Positions 16,158 through 23,927 of a stretch of DNA of 64,000 bases are shown piece after piece. The stretch spans positions 5,686,001 to 5,750,000 of the forward strand of contig NZ_AP023356.1 in the NCBI RefSeq assembly GCF_018324205.1. The letters run 5' to 3'. The stretch's first letter is position 1; each line of letters opens with the position of its first letter. The position numbers and the translations under genes were made by a program. The DNA is from Actinoplanes ianthinogenes. Lineage in GTDB: Bacteria; Actinomycetota; Actinomycetes; Mycobacteriales; Micromonosporaceae. The notes below the pieces were generated by a model, which was not told where the DNA came from, did no database searches, and saw nothing but the letters and a program-made list of their open reading frames with translations.

Positions 16158-17591
16158 ATGTTCACCGCACTCGACGCTCTTCCGTTCGCCGACCGCCTGA
16201 TCAGCCTGCGGCACGCGTTGCACCGCGAGCCCGAGCTGGGACTGGACCTGCCGCTGAGCCAGGCCAAGGTGCTCGGCGCGCTGGCCGGGCTGCCCCTGGA
16301 GATCACCATCGGCACCGGCCTGACCTCCGTCACCGCGGTGCTGCGCGGCGGCCGCCCGGGACCGGCCGTGCTGCTGCGCGGTGACATGGACGCACTGCCG
16401 GTGCAGGAGGAGAGCGGGGTCGCGTACGCCTCGACGATCCCCGGCGTGATGCACGCCTGCGGACACGACATCCACACCAGCGCCGTGGTCGGCGCCGCGC
16501 ACCTGCTCGCCGCGCGGCGCGCGGAGCTGGCCGGGGACGTGGTGTTCATGTTCCAGCCCGGCGAGGAGGGGCAGCGCGGGGCCAAGGTGATGATCGAGGA
16601 GGGTGTGCTGGACGCGGCCGGCTCGCGGGTGGTCGCGGCCTACGCCATCCACGTGGCCAGCACCATGCTGCCGCTGGGCGTGGTCGCCACCCGGCCCGGC
16701 ACCATCCTGGCCGCCTCCGACTCGGTCACCGTGACCGTGCACGGCAAGGGCGGGCACGGCTCGTCCCCGCACCTGGCCGTGGACCCGGTGCCGGCGCTCT
16801 GCGAGATGGTCACCGCGTTGCAGACCATGATCACCCGGACCGCGGACGCCTTCGACCCGGCGGTGCTGACCGTGGGGTCGATCCACGCCGGGTCGGCGTT
16901 CAACGTGATCCCGGAGATGGGGACGTTCCAGGCGACGGTGCGGACGTTCTCCCCCGGCACGCACCGGAAGATCCAGGCGGCGGTGAAGCGGGTGGTGCAG
17001 GGCATCGCGGACGCGCACGGGGTGCGGGTGGAGATCGACTACCAGGCGAACTACCCGGTGACCGTGAACGACCCGGCCGAGGCGGCGTTCGCGCTGGCGA
17101 CCGTGCGGGGGCTGGTCGGGCCGCAGCGGGCGTTCCAGGCGCCGCAGCCGGTGGCCGGGGCCGAGGACTTCTCGTTCGTGCTGGAGCAGGTGCCGGGGGC
17201 TTACCTGATGGTCGGCGCGGTGCCGCCGGGCACCGACCCGGGCGCCGCGCCGATGAACCACGCGCCGCAGGCGGTCTTCGACGACCGCTCGGTGCTGGAG
17301 GCGGCCACGGTGCTCGCCTCGCTGGCCGCGGCCCGTCTCGCCAAGGCGTCCTCCGATGCCGTCCCTGCCGCCGCCACGAACCCTGCCGCCGCTCCGGACA
17401 CCGCTCCGGACACCGCTTCGGGCGCTGCTTCGAATCCCGCTTCGGGCGCTGCTTCGGGCGCCGTTTCGGGCGCTGCTTCGGGCGCCGTATCGGGCGCTGC
17501 TTCGGGCGCCGTTTCGGGCGTTGCTTCGAATCCCGCTTCGGGCGCTGCTTCGGACACCGTTTCGGGCGCTGCTTCGGGGGCGGCCGAGTGA
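16158..17591 (+). CDS. M20-family amidohydrolase with an unusual Ala/Ser/Gly repeat tail
   Basis: This 477-residue protein belongs to the M20D (hippurate hydrolase/AbgB/IAA-amino acid hydrolase) family. Metal and active-site motifs are visible: LLRGDMDALP, HACGHDIHTS, FQPGEEG, the lid-domain GKGGHGSSPH and the late AGAEDFSF. It would cleave an N-acyl amino acid. The normal enzyme ends near AAARLAKA (about residue 397). A ~75-residue tail of ASGA-type repeats follows, with no counterpart in the family. ATG 16158 is the start. The stop overlaps the MFS gene (GTGA). Confidence 0.88.
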   Translation: MFTALDALPFADRLISLRHALHREPELGLDLPLSQAKVLGALAGLPLEITIGTGLTSVTAVLRGGRPGPAVLLRGDMDALPVQEESGVAYASTIPGVMHACGHDIHTSAVVGAAHLLAARRAELAGDVVFMFQPGEEGQRGAKVMIEEGVLDAAGSRVVAAYAIHVASTMLPLGVVATRPGTILAASDSVTVTVHGKGGHGSSPHLAVDPVPALCEMVTALQTMITRTADAFDPAVLTVGSIHAGSAFNVIPEMGTFQATVRTFSPGTHRKIQAAVKRVVQGIADAHGVRVEIDYQANYPVTVNDPAEAAFALATVRGLVGPQRAFQAPQPVAGAEDFSFVLEQVPGAYLMVGAVPPGTDPGAAPMNHAPQAVFDDRSVLEAATVLASLAAARLAKASSDAVPAAATNPAAAPDTAPDTASGAASNPASGAASGAVSGAASGAVSGAASGAVSGVASNPASGAASDTVSGAASGAAE

Positions 17592-18970
17592 CCGCGGTCG
17601 CCGAGAAGACGCCGAAGGTCGCCGCGGTCGTCGGCCTGCTCGTGCTCTTCGAGCTGACCAGCGGCTTCATCCAGGGCAGCATCAGCCCGCTGCTCCCCGC
17701 CCTCGGCACCGAGCTGGGCATCTCGGACGCCCACCTGAACTGGGTGACCGCCGTGCAACTGCTGGCCTCGGCGGTCTCCGTGCCGGCCTTCGGACGCCTC
17801 GGCGACCTGCACGGCCACCGCCGGATGCTGCGGATCGCGCTGGCCGGCGTCGCGGCCGGCAGCCTGCTGGTCGCGCTCGCCCCCAACCTGCCCCTGCTGC
17901 TCGCCGGCCGACTGCTGCAAGGCCCGCTCGCCGCCCTGCTGCCGCTGGAGATCGCGCTGGTCCGCGACCGGCTGCCGACCGAACTGGCCCGCAAGGCGAT
18001 CGCCCGGCTGGTCGGCGCGCTCACCCTCGGCGCGTTGCTCGGCGGAGTGCTCGTCGCCGGCCTGCACGAGGTGATCGGCAGCGCCCAGGCGACGCTGCTG
18101 GTGCCGGCCGTGCTCGCGATCCTCTGCGTGCCGGTCAGCTTCGTCGCCGTCCCGGAGAGCCGGAACCTGGCCGCCGGCCGACTCGACCTGCCCGGGGTGG
18201 TGCTGCTCAGCGTCGCGATGGTGGCGCTGCTCGGCGGCATCTCGCTGCTGAGCACCGCGGCCGGGGCCGGCGCGGCGCTGGCGGTGGCCGGGCTGGTGCT
18301 GTTCACCGGCTGGGCGGTGCTGGAACTGCGGACCGCGGAACCGCTGGTAGACCTGCGGGCGCTGACCGGGCGGCACGTCGCGCCGTTCTTCGGCTGCTCG
18401 TTCGTCTTCGGCATCGTCTATTTCGGAAGCCAGGCGCCGGACTCGACGTTCCTGGCCGCGTCCCCGGCCGAGACGGGTTACGGCTTCGGCCTCACCGCGC
18501 TGCAGATCTCCCTGGTCGCGCTGCCCGCCGTGATCTTCGCAGTGATCGGTTCGTCGTGCACGGCGCTGATCGCCGCCCGCTTCGGCTACCGGCACACGCT
18601 GGTCGCGGCGTTCCTGGTGATCGCGGCCGGCTTCGTCGGGACTGCCCTCTTCCACGCCCAGGTGTGGCAGCTGCTGGTCGTCAAGGTCCCGATCGGCCTG
18701 GCGGTCGGCGTGGCCCTGGGCGCGATGCCGACCGTCATCGCGGAGACCGCCGACCCGTCCCGCACCGGCATCACCACCGCCCTCTACAACAACGTCAAAA
18801 CCCTGGGCGGCGCGGTAGCCGGTGGCGTCGTCGCCGCCATCCTGGCCGGTGTCGTCCTCGACGGCGCCGACACTCCGGCCGAATCCGCCTACGTCATCGT
18901 CTGGTTGATGTGCGCCGCCCTCTGCACCCTCGCGGCCCTGGCCGCCAAATTCGCCCGCCGCGCAGAGTGA
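17588..18970 (+). CDS. MFS drug/metabolite efflux transporter (DHA2-like)
   Basis: This 460-residue integral membrane protein has about 14 hydrophobic segments. The MFS motif between helices 2 and 3 is GRLGDLHGHRRML, and a motif C-like GALLGGVLVAG lies in helix 5. The length and 14-helix pattern suggest the DHA2 drug:H+ antiporter branch. Its GTG start overlaps the amidohydrolase stop, so the two are co-translated. The pair may hydrolyse and then export, or import and then hydrolyse, an N-acyl amino acid. A 1.4-kb repeat-rich gap follows. Confidence 0.87.
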   Translation: MTAVAEKTPKVAAVVGLLVLFELTSGFIQGSISPLLPALGTELGISDAHLNWVTAVQLLASAVSVPAFGRLGDLHGHRRMLRIALAGVAAGSLLVALAPNLPLLLAGRLLQGPLAALLPLEIALVRDRLPTELARKAIARLVGALTLGALLGGVLVAGLHEVIGSAQATLLVPAVLAILCVPVSFVAVPESRNLAAGRLDLPGVVLLSVAMVALLGGISLLSTAAGAGAALAVAGLVLFTGWAVLELRTAEPLVDLRALTGRHVAPFFGCSFVFGIVYFGSQAPDSTFLAASPAETGYGFGLTALQISLVALPAVIFAVIGSSCTALIAARFGYRHTLVAAFLVIAAGFVGTALFHAQVWQLLVVKVPIGLAVGVALGAMPTVIAETADPSRTGITTALYNNVKTLGGAVAGGVVAAILAGVVLDGADTPAESAYVIVWLMCAALCTLAALAAKFARRAE

Positions 18971-19027
18971 TGCCCACTCAACGCCGCAGCCGAGATCCGA
19001 GCTGGCCCTGGCGGCCCTTTCCCGGGC

Positions 19028-19833
19028 CTTCATAGGGCCACCAGAACCAGCCGAAGTCATCGAGCTGGCACCCATGGCCCTTTCCCCGCCCCGGATAGGG
19101 CGACCAGCGCCAGCCGAAGCCATCGGGCTGGCGCTCATGGCCCTTTCCCCGATCCGGGTAGGGCGGTCAGTGCCAGCCGGAGCCATCGGGCTGGTGCCCA
19201 TGGCCCTTTCTCGGATGCGGGTAGGGGCGGTCAGTGCCAGCCGGGGCTGTCGGGCTGGTGCCCATGGCCCTTTCTCGGATGCGGGTAGGGGCGGTCAGTG
19301 CCAGCCGGGGCTGTCGGGCTGGTGCTTATGGCCCTTTCTCGGATGCGGGTAGGGGCGGTCAGTGCCAGCCGGGGCTGTCGGGCTGGTGCTTATGGCCCTT
19401 TCTCGGATGCGGGTAGGGGCGGTCAGTGCCAGCCGGGGCTGTCGGGCTGGTGCTTATGGCCCTTTTTCGGATGCGGGTAGGGCGGTCAGTGCCAGCCGGG
19501 GCTGTCGGGGGCTGTCGGGCTGGTGCCCATGGTCCTTTGCCGGGTGCGGGTAGGGCGGTCAGTGCCAGCCGGAGCCATCGGGCTGGCGCTCATGGCCCTT
19601 TCTCGGTTGCGGGTAGGGCGGTCAGTGCCAGCCGGGGTTGTCGGGCTGGTGCTCGTGGTCCTTTGCTGGGTGCGGGTAGGGCGGTCAGTGCCAGCCGGGG
19701 TTGTCGGGCTGGTGCCCATGGTCCTTTCCCCGATCCGGGTAGGGCGGTCAGTGCCAGCCGGGGCTGTCGGGCTGGCGCTCATGGCCCTTTCCCCGACCCG
19801 GATAGGGCGGTCAGCGCCAGCTCTCCCGAGTGC
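19028..19833. repeat. Tandem array of 63/64-bp imperfect palindromes, locus 1 (about 13 units)
   Basis: Units start at about 19093, 19156, 19219, 19283, 19347, 19411, 19475, 19548, 19611, 19674, 19737 and 19800, with a diverged unit before the first. Spacing is 63 bp at both ends, 64 bp in the middle, and 73 bp once, where GGGGCTGTCG is duplicated. Each unit carries AGGGC..GCCAGCC and GGCTGG..GGCCCT, which are complementary, so each unit can fold into a long imperfect hairpin. The changing period breaks every reading frame, so I read it as non-coding. The same family recurs at 38801-39046. Confidence 0.85.
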
Positions 19834-19981
19834 ACCGGGCAGGGCGGACGGCGTTGCCCGAGGGGTGCCGGCTGCATGGCGCACCGAAAGCCGGGCCATG
19901 GCCGGGAATGGTGGCTGCGGACCGGAATCGGGCGCGGACCAGGCCAGGCCGGGGCATCAGCCGGCCGTAACCGGCAGCCGG

Positions 19982-20160
19982 GGTCGTGGCCGGCGGATTG
20001 GTGGCCTGCCGTGCGGATCGTGACCGGGCGCGGATCTGAATCGGCGGCCGGGGTCGTGGCCGGCGGATTGGTGGCCTGGCGTGCATCGTGACCGGGCGCG
20101 GATCTGGATCGGTGGCTGGGGTTGTGGCCGGCGGATTGGTGGCCTGGCGTCTGGATCGGG
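19982..20160. repeat. 70-bp tandem repeat, three copies
   Basis: Copies start at 19982, 20052 and 20120 (periods 70 and 68). The shared core is GTGGCCGGCGGATTGGTGGC, followed by ACCGGGCGCGGATCTG in the first two copies; the third is diverged. The repeat is unrelated to the palindromic array next to it. It lies in the same gene-free gap (18971-20393), in which I see no credible protein. Confidence 0.75.
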
Positions 20161-20352
20161 ATTCGCGGGTGCGGGGGCTGAGTCGGGTGCGGGTTGCGGG
20201 GGTTTCGGTGACCGACCGCGGACAGTGAAGAGGGCGGCGATTGTTTTGGACGCGCAGCGGCCAGATCGCCGGCCTCGGCCCGCGCGGGAGCATGCGGTCC
20301 GCACCCCGCCGGGCCTGCGTACATGAAGATGTTGATCTTTATGGGTGGGAAA

Positions 20353-20382
20353 AAGGCGCCGCTCGGGATCGGGCGGCGCCTT
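20353..20382 (-). terminator. Intrinsic terminator of the SnoaL-like gene
   Basis: AAGGCGCCGC and GCGGCGCCTT form a perfect 10-bp stem with a 10-nt loop. Read on the minus strand it is followed by a U-tract (TTTTTCCC), a textbook intrinsic terminator just after the gene that ends at 20394. Confidence 0.85.
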
Positions 20383-20393
20383 CGTCGGTGGAA

Positions 20394-21032
20394 CTAGTTG
20401 TGGGCGACCGGGCAGCCGCCGGTCAGCTTGCCCAGGAACGCGTTCGGGTCGTAGTAGTGCTCGACCTCGAGGAGCTTCAGGTCGTCGTTGACCTTGGCGA
20501 CGCTCATGCCGAACATCTCGATGGTCTTGCCGTTCGGCTGGAAGCCGTGGTACTCGCCGTCGAACGAGCCCCAGTGGCGCCACTTGAAGGTGACCACCGG
20601 CGGCGGGCTGAGGACCTCGAGGACCTCCCAGTAGAAGCCGTTCGGGAAGGCGCCGTGGAAGACGTCGTGCTGGCCGTCGAACGACTCGGGCTTGTAGAAC
20701 ACGCTGTCCCCGACGAGGACGTTGTAGCTGCCCTGGTCGGCGATGTCCTGCGCGGAGGCCCAGCCGCCGCCGTTGACGTTGGTGCGGAAGTGCTCGGTCA
20801 CCATCGAGACCCAGGTGGCCGGGTCCTTCTTGTGCGAGACCTCCATCTCGAAGACCTGCACGATCGACTCGACGATCGCCTCGAGCGAGCCGGGCGCGTG
20901 CTGCGTGGTGCGCTGCCCGGGCATCACGACGGCCGACAGGTGGTAGTCAGGCGTGCCGTGCCGGAACTCGGTCGGGTCGGCGGCCTCGATTACGGCATCG
21001 CGGCCTTGCAGCCACAGCGGCGTCTCAGTCAA
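20394..21032 (-). CDS. SnoaL-like (NTF2-fold) ester cyclase family protein
   Basis: This 212-residue protein resembles two-part SnoaL/ester-cyclase proteins. Pointers are the repeated motif around WRHWGSFDGEYHGFQPNG, the paired acidic/aromatic residues, and VAKVNDDLKLLEVEHYYDP near the end, typical of NTF2-fold small enzymes or binding proteins. The substrate is unknown. The start is TTG at 21032, with a strong GGAAGGA site 8 nt upstream. Its promoter region (21033-21185) is strikingly AT-rich and carries several palindromes. A U-tract terminator follows. Confidence 0.75.
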   Translation of the reverse strand: MTETPLWLQGRDAVIEAADPTEFRHGTPDYHLSAVVMPGQRTTQHAPGSLEAIVESIVQVFEMEVSHKKDPATWVSMVTEHFRTNVNGGGWASAQDIADQGSYNVLVGDSVFYKPESFDGQHDVFHGAFPNGFYWEVLEVLSPPPVVTFKWRHWGSFDGEYHGFQPNGKTIEMFGMSVAKVNDDLKLLEVEHYYDPNAFLGKLTGGCPVAHN

Positions 21033-21149
21033 GGGGTGTTCCTTCCAACGAGGGGGAGGGGGCCCTTAGGTCGCGCTTCGGTTACCCCCCGTAGTCCAAA
21101 GGCGATGATCACCCTATCCACGTTGGACCTGCGAAAAAAGATCCCATCG

Positions 21150-21185
21150 GTTAATAGCTATTTGCGTATCGATACATGTATTAAC
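21150..21185. promoter_or_regulatory. AT-rich cluster of nested perfect palindromes
   Basis: Within 36 bp there are three perfect 10-bp palindromes: AATAGCTATT (21153-21162), GTATCGATAC (21166-21175) and ATACATGTAT (21172-21181). An outer GTTAATA/TATTAAC pair (21150-21156 and 21179-21185) encloses them. The segment is about 30% GC in a ~72% GC window. It lies about 120 bp upstream of the SnoaL-like gene and touches the stop codon of the PLP-enzyme gene. It looks like a multi-site operator/promoter. Confidence 0.55.
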
Positions 21186-22335
21186 GACCGGCGAAGTCCA
21201 GGGCCTGTGCCAGATCGGTGATCAGGTCGTCCGGGTGCTCGATGCCGACGGCGATTCGGACGGTTCCGGGACTGATGTGCGTTTCTTGCAGTTCCTCCGG
21301 ACTCAATTGCCGGTGCGAGGTGCTCGCCGGATGCAGCATCAGCGTCTGGGTGCCGCCGAGCGACGGGGCGGCCCGGATCAGCCGGACCCGGCTCAGCAGG
21401 CGCACGCCCGCGTCGTAGCCGCCGGCCAGATCGAAGCAGAACGGGCCGGGATAGCCGGTGACGTGCTTGGCCGGGACCGGGCCGGTCCAGCTCACCGAGC
21501 TGACCGCGGGGTGCCCGGCCAGCCAGGTGGCGACCCGGGTCACGTTGGCCGCGTGCCGGTCCATCCGCAGGGCCAGGGTTTGCAGGCCGCGGATGGTCAG
21601 CCATGCGGCGAACGGGTCGGCGGTCACCCCGAACTCGACCGCGTACTCCCAGGTGCGCTGGTGCAGCTCGCGATCGGCGAAGACGACCAGGCCGCCGGTG
21701 ACGTCGGAGTGTCCGTTGAGGAACTTGGTGGCCGAGTGCACGACCACGTCGGCGCCGTGCTCGAGCGGGCGGCAGAAGATCGGGGTGGCGAACGTGTTGT
21801 CGACCACGGTCAGCACCCCGGCCTCGCGGGCCACCGGGGCGAGCGCGGGCAGGTCGCTGACGTGGCCGGTGGGGTTGGCGATGGTCTCCAGGTAGAGCAC
21901 CCGGGTGCGCGGGGTCAGGGCGGCGCGCACCTCCTCGGGGTCGTGACCGTGGACCCGGGTGACCGTGACGCCGCGCCGGGTCGCCAGGTCGTGCAGCAGC
22001 GCGTGGGTGCCGCCGTAAACGCTGTGCTGGGCGATCACGTGGTCGCCGGCGTCGAGCAGGCTGTGCAGCAGCATGGTGATCGCGCCCATGCCGGACGAGG
22101 CGGCGATCGCGGCGGCGCCGCCCTCCAGGTCGGCGACGGCGTCCTCCAGGGCGCGGACGGTCGGGTTGGCGAAGCGGGAGTAGACGTAGGCGCCGTCCGG
22201 CCGGTGCAAGCCGTCGGCCATCAGTTCCGGGTCGGCGAAGGCGAACGACGAGGTCTGATAGATCGGCACCGCGAGGGGCGTGCTGTGCTCCGGGATCGGC
22301 GCGGTGACGTGGACCATGCGGGTGTCGGGATGCAT
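21181..22335 (-). CDS. Cys/Met-metabolism PLP-dependent enzyme (cystathionine gamma-synthase/methionine gamma-lyase type)
   Basis: This 384-residue fold-type I PLP enzyme has family motifs in order: YQTSSFAFAD, YSRFANPTVRALE, SSGMGAITMLLHSL (phosphate site), LETIANPTG, VVDNTFATP and the PLP-lysine motif HSATKFLNGHSD. The C-terminus has SLGGTQTLMLHPASTSH. Whether it is a gamma-synthase, gamma-lyase or homoserine sulfhydrylase cannot be told from the sequence. ATG 22335 is used; GTG 22353 is an alternative. It is divergent from a MocR regulator across a CCAAT-N8-ATTGG dyad, so that protein is its likely regulator. Confidence 0.88.
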   Translation of the reverse strand: MHPDTRMVHVTAPIPEHSTPLAVPIYQTSSFAFADPELMADGLHRPDGAYVYSRFANPTVRALEDAVADLEGGAAAIAASSGMGAITMLLHSLLDAGDHVIAQHSVYGGTHALLHDLATRRGVTVTRVHGHDPEEVRAALTPRTRVLYLETIANPTGHVSDLPALAPVAREAGVLTVVDNTFATPIFCRPLEHGADVVVHSATKFLNGHSDVTGGLVVFADRELHQRTWEYAVEFGVTADPFAAWLTIRGLQTLALRMDRHAANVTRVATWLAGHPAVSSVSWTGPVPAKHVTGYPGPFCFDLAGGYDAGVRLLSRVRLIRAAPSLGGTQTLMLHPASTSHRQLSPEELQETHISPGTVRIAVGIEHPDDLITDLAQALDFAGR

Positions 22336-22374
22336 ACCCCTGATGTTGCGCACGGTGACCGGCCGGGTACAGAG

Positions 22375-22392
22375 CCAATGCCGGTATATTGG
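22375..22392. promoter_or_regulatory. CCAAT-N8-ATTGG dyad, likely MocR operator
   Basis: A perfect 5-bp inverted repeat with an 8-bp spacer lies between the divergent PLP-enzyme gene and the MocR-type regulator, only 8-25 bp before the regulator's ATG. It overlaps the regulator's TATATT -10-like element (22385-22390), so binding would repress the regulator itself. Confidence 0.5.
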
Positions 22393-22399
22393 TTCGCCG

Positions 22400-23926
22400 A
22401 TGAGTCCAATCTCGCCCGCCGACCTTGCGGCCCGCCTCGGCCGCTGGTCCGCCGGCCGCGGTCCGCTCTATCTGCTGCTTGCCGGCCGGCTGCGCGCCCT
22501 GATCGACGACGGCGAGCTGCCGCCGGGCACCGGTCTGCCGACCGACCGGGCGCTGGCGGCCGGGCTCTCCGCCGGGCGGACCACCGTGGTCGCCGCCTAC
22601 GACCTGCTGCGCCAGGAGGGGCGGCTGGTCCGGCGGCAGGGGAGCGGCACCTGGGTGGCCGGCTCGGCGCCGGGTCCGCTGAACGCGACCGAGCCGACCG
22701 TGAACCCGGTCTTCCTGCACCTGCTTGACCCGCCGGACCACGTGGCCCAGTTCGCCTGCGCCGGGCCGACCGGGGCGCCGCCCGCGGTGCTGGACGCCTA
22801 CCGGACCGCGCTGGGCGGGCTCGGCGGGCCGGACCTGGGATACCACCCGGCCGGGCATCCGGTGCTGCGGGCCGCGCTGGCCGCGCGGTACTCGGCGCGC
22901 GGGGTGCCGACGACGGCCGAGCAGATCCTGGTGACCACGGGTGGGCAGCAGGGGCTGGCGCTGCTGGCGCGGGCGCTGATCGCGCCCGGCGCCGAGGTGC
23001 TGGTGCAGGCGCCGACCTATCCGGGCGCGCTGGAGATCTTCCGCGAGTCGGCGGCGGCATTGCTGCCGGTTGCGACCGACGATTTCCGGTACGCCGAAGC
23101 GCTGTCCCGCAGACCGTCGATGGCTTATCTGATCGCCCGGTGCCACAACCCGACCGGGCGCAGTGTGCCGGGGGAGGAACGGGCGCGGATCGTGGCGGCG
23201 GCGCTGGCGGAGCGGGTGCCGTTGGTGGTCGACGACGTGCTCGCCGAGCTGGCCTTCGCCGATCGGCCCGCCCCCTCGGGCGCCGCTTCGTCCGGCGGGG
23301 CCGTGCCGGACGCGGCGTTGCCCGAGGCTGTGCCTGGCATGGTCGCTTCTGACGTGGCCATGCCGGTTGCCGCGCTGGCGCCCGGCGCGGATGAGGTCAT
23401 CACGGTGGGGTCGCTCAGCAAGCTGGTCTGGGGCGGTCTGCGGATCGGCTGGGTGCGGGCGCAGCCGGCGCTGATCGGGCGGCTCGCGCGGCTCAAGGCA
23501 GTGGTCGACCTGGGCAGCGCGGTGCTCGACCAACTCGCCGCGGTGGAGTTGCTCGCGGAGCTGGACAGGCTGGTCGCCGAGCGGGCCGGGGTGCTCCGGG
23601 AGCGGCACGACCACCTCTGCGCGGAGTTGCGCGAGTGGCTGCCGGAGTGGGAGTTCGCACCGGCGGAGGGCGGGCAGACGCTCTGGGTACGGCTGCCCGG
23701 CGCGGACGCGGCGTCGTATGCGCAGGCGGCGCTGCGGCAGGGGATCGCGGTGCTGCCCGGCGGGTCGCTGGATCCGTCCGGCGGGAGCCTCGACCGGTTG
23801 CGGATCCCGTTCGTGGCGGAGCCGGCGGCGTTGAGTGCGGGGGTGCGGGCGATGGCCGAGGCGTGGCGGGGGTTCGCCGGGCGGGCGGCGGGGAGTCCGC
23901 CGCCGCTGCCGGCCATCGCGGTTTAG
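22400..23926 (+). CDS. MocR-type regulator (GntR HTH fused to aminotransferase domain)
   Basis: This 508-residue protein has an N-terminal GntR winged helix (LLAGRLRALIDDGELPPGTG, then TTVVAAYDLLRQEGRLVRRQ) fused to a fold-type I aminotransferase domain. The aminotransferase part has TTGGQQGLALLARAL, CHNPTGRSVP and SLSKLVWGGLRIGWV, which contains the PLP-binding Lys. MocR proteins use PLP adducts as effectors. The part around residues 290-320 carries a low-complexity Ala/Gly/Val insertion. It is divergent from the Cys/Met PLP enzyme, its probable target. Confidence 0.9.
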   Translation: MSPISPADLAARLGRWSAGRGPLYLLLAGRLRALIDDGELPPGTGLPTDRALAAGLSAGRTTVVAAYDLLRQEGRLVRRQGSGTWVAGSAPGPLNATEPTVNPVFLHLLDPPDHVAQFACAGPTGAPPAVLDAYRTALGGLGGPDLGYHPAGHPVLRAALAARYSARGVPTTAEQILVTTGGQQGLALLARALIAPGAEVLVQAPTYPGALEIFRESAAALLPVATDDFRYAEALSRRPSMAYLIARCHNPTGRSVPGEERARIVAAALAERVPLVVDDVLAELAFADRPAPSGAASSGGAVPDAALPEAVPGMVASDVAMPVAALAPGADEVITVGSLSKLVWGGLRIGWVRAQPALIGRLARLKAVVDLGSAVLDQLAAVELLAELDRLVAERAGVLRERHDHLCAELREWLPEWEFAPAEGGQTLWVRLPGADAASYAQAALRQGIAVLPGGSLDPSGGSLDRLRIPFVAEPAALSAGVRAMAEAWRGFAGRAAGSPPPLPAIAV

Positions 23927-23927
23927 G

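Noticed and set aside
19028..19833. CRISPR array
   Set aside because: The repeat unit fills the whole period; there are no unique spacers and no cas genes in the window.
19486..19899. Minus-strand frame with a 21-residue repeat (APAGTDRPTR...)
   Set aside because: 63-bp units give 21-codon repeats by chance; neighbouring 64-bp and 73-bp units break the frame, and no start signal is seen.
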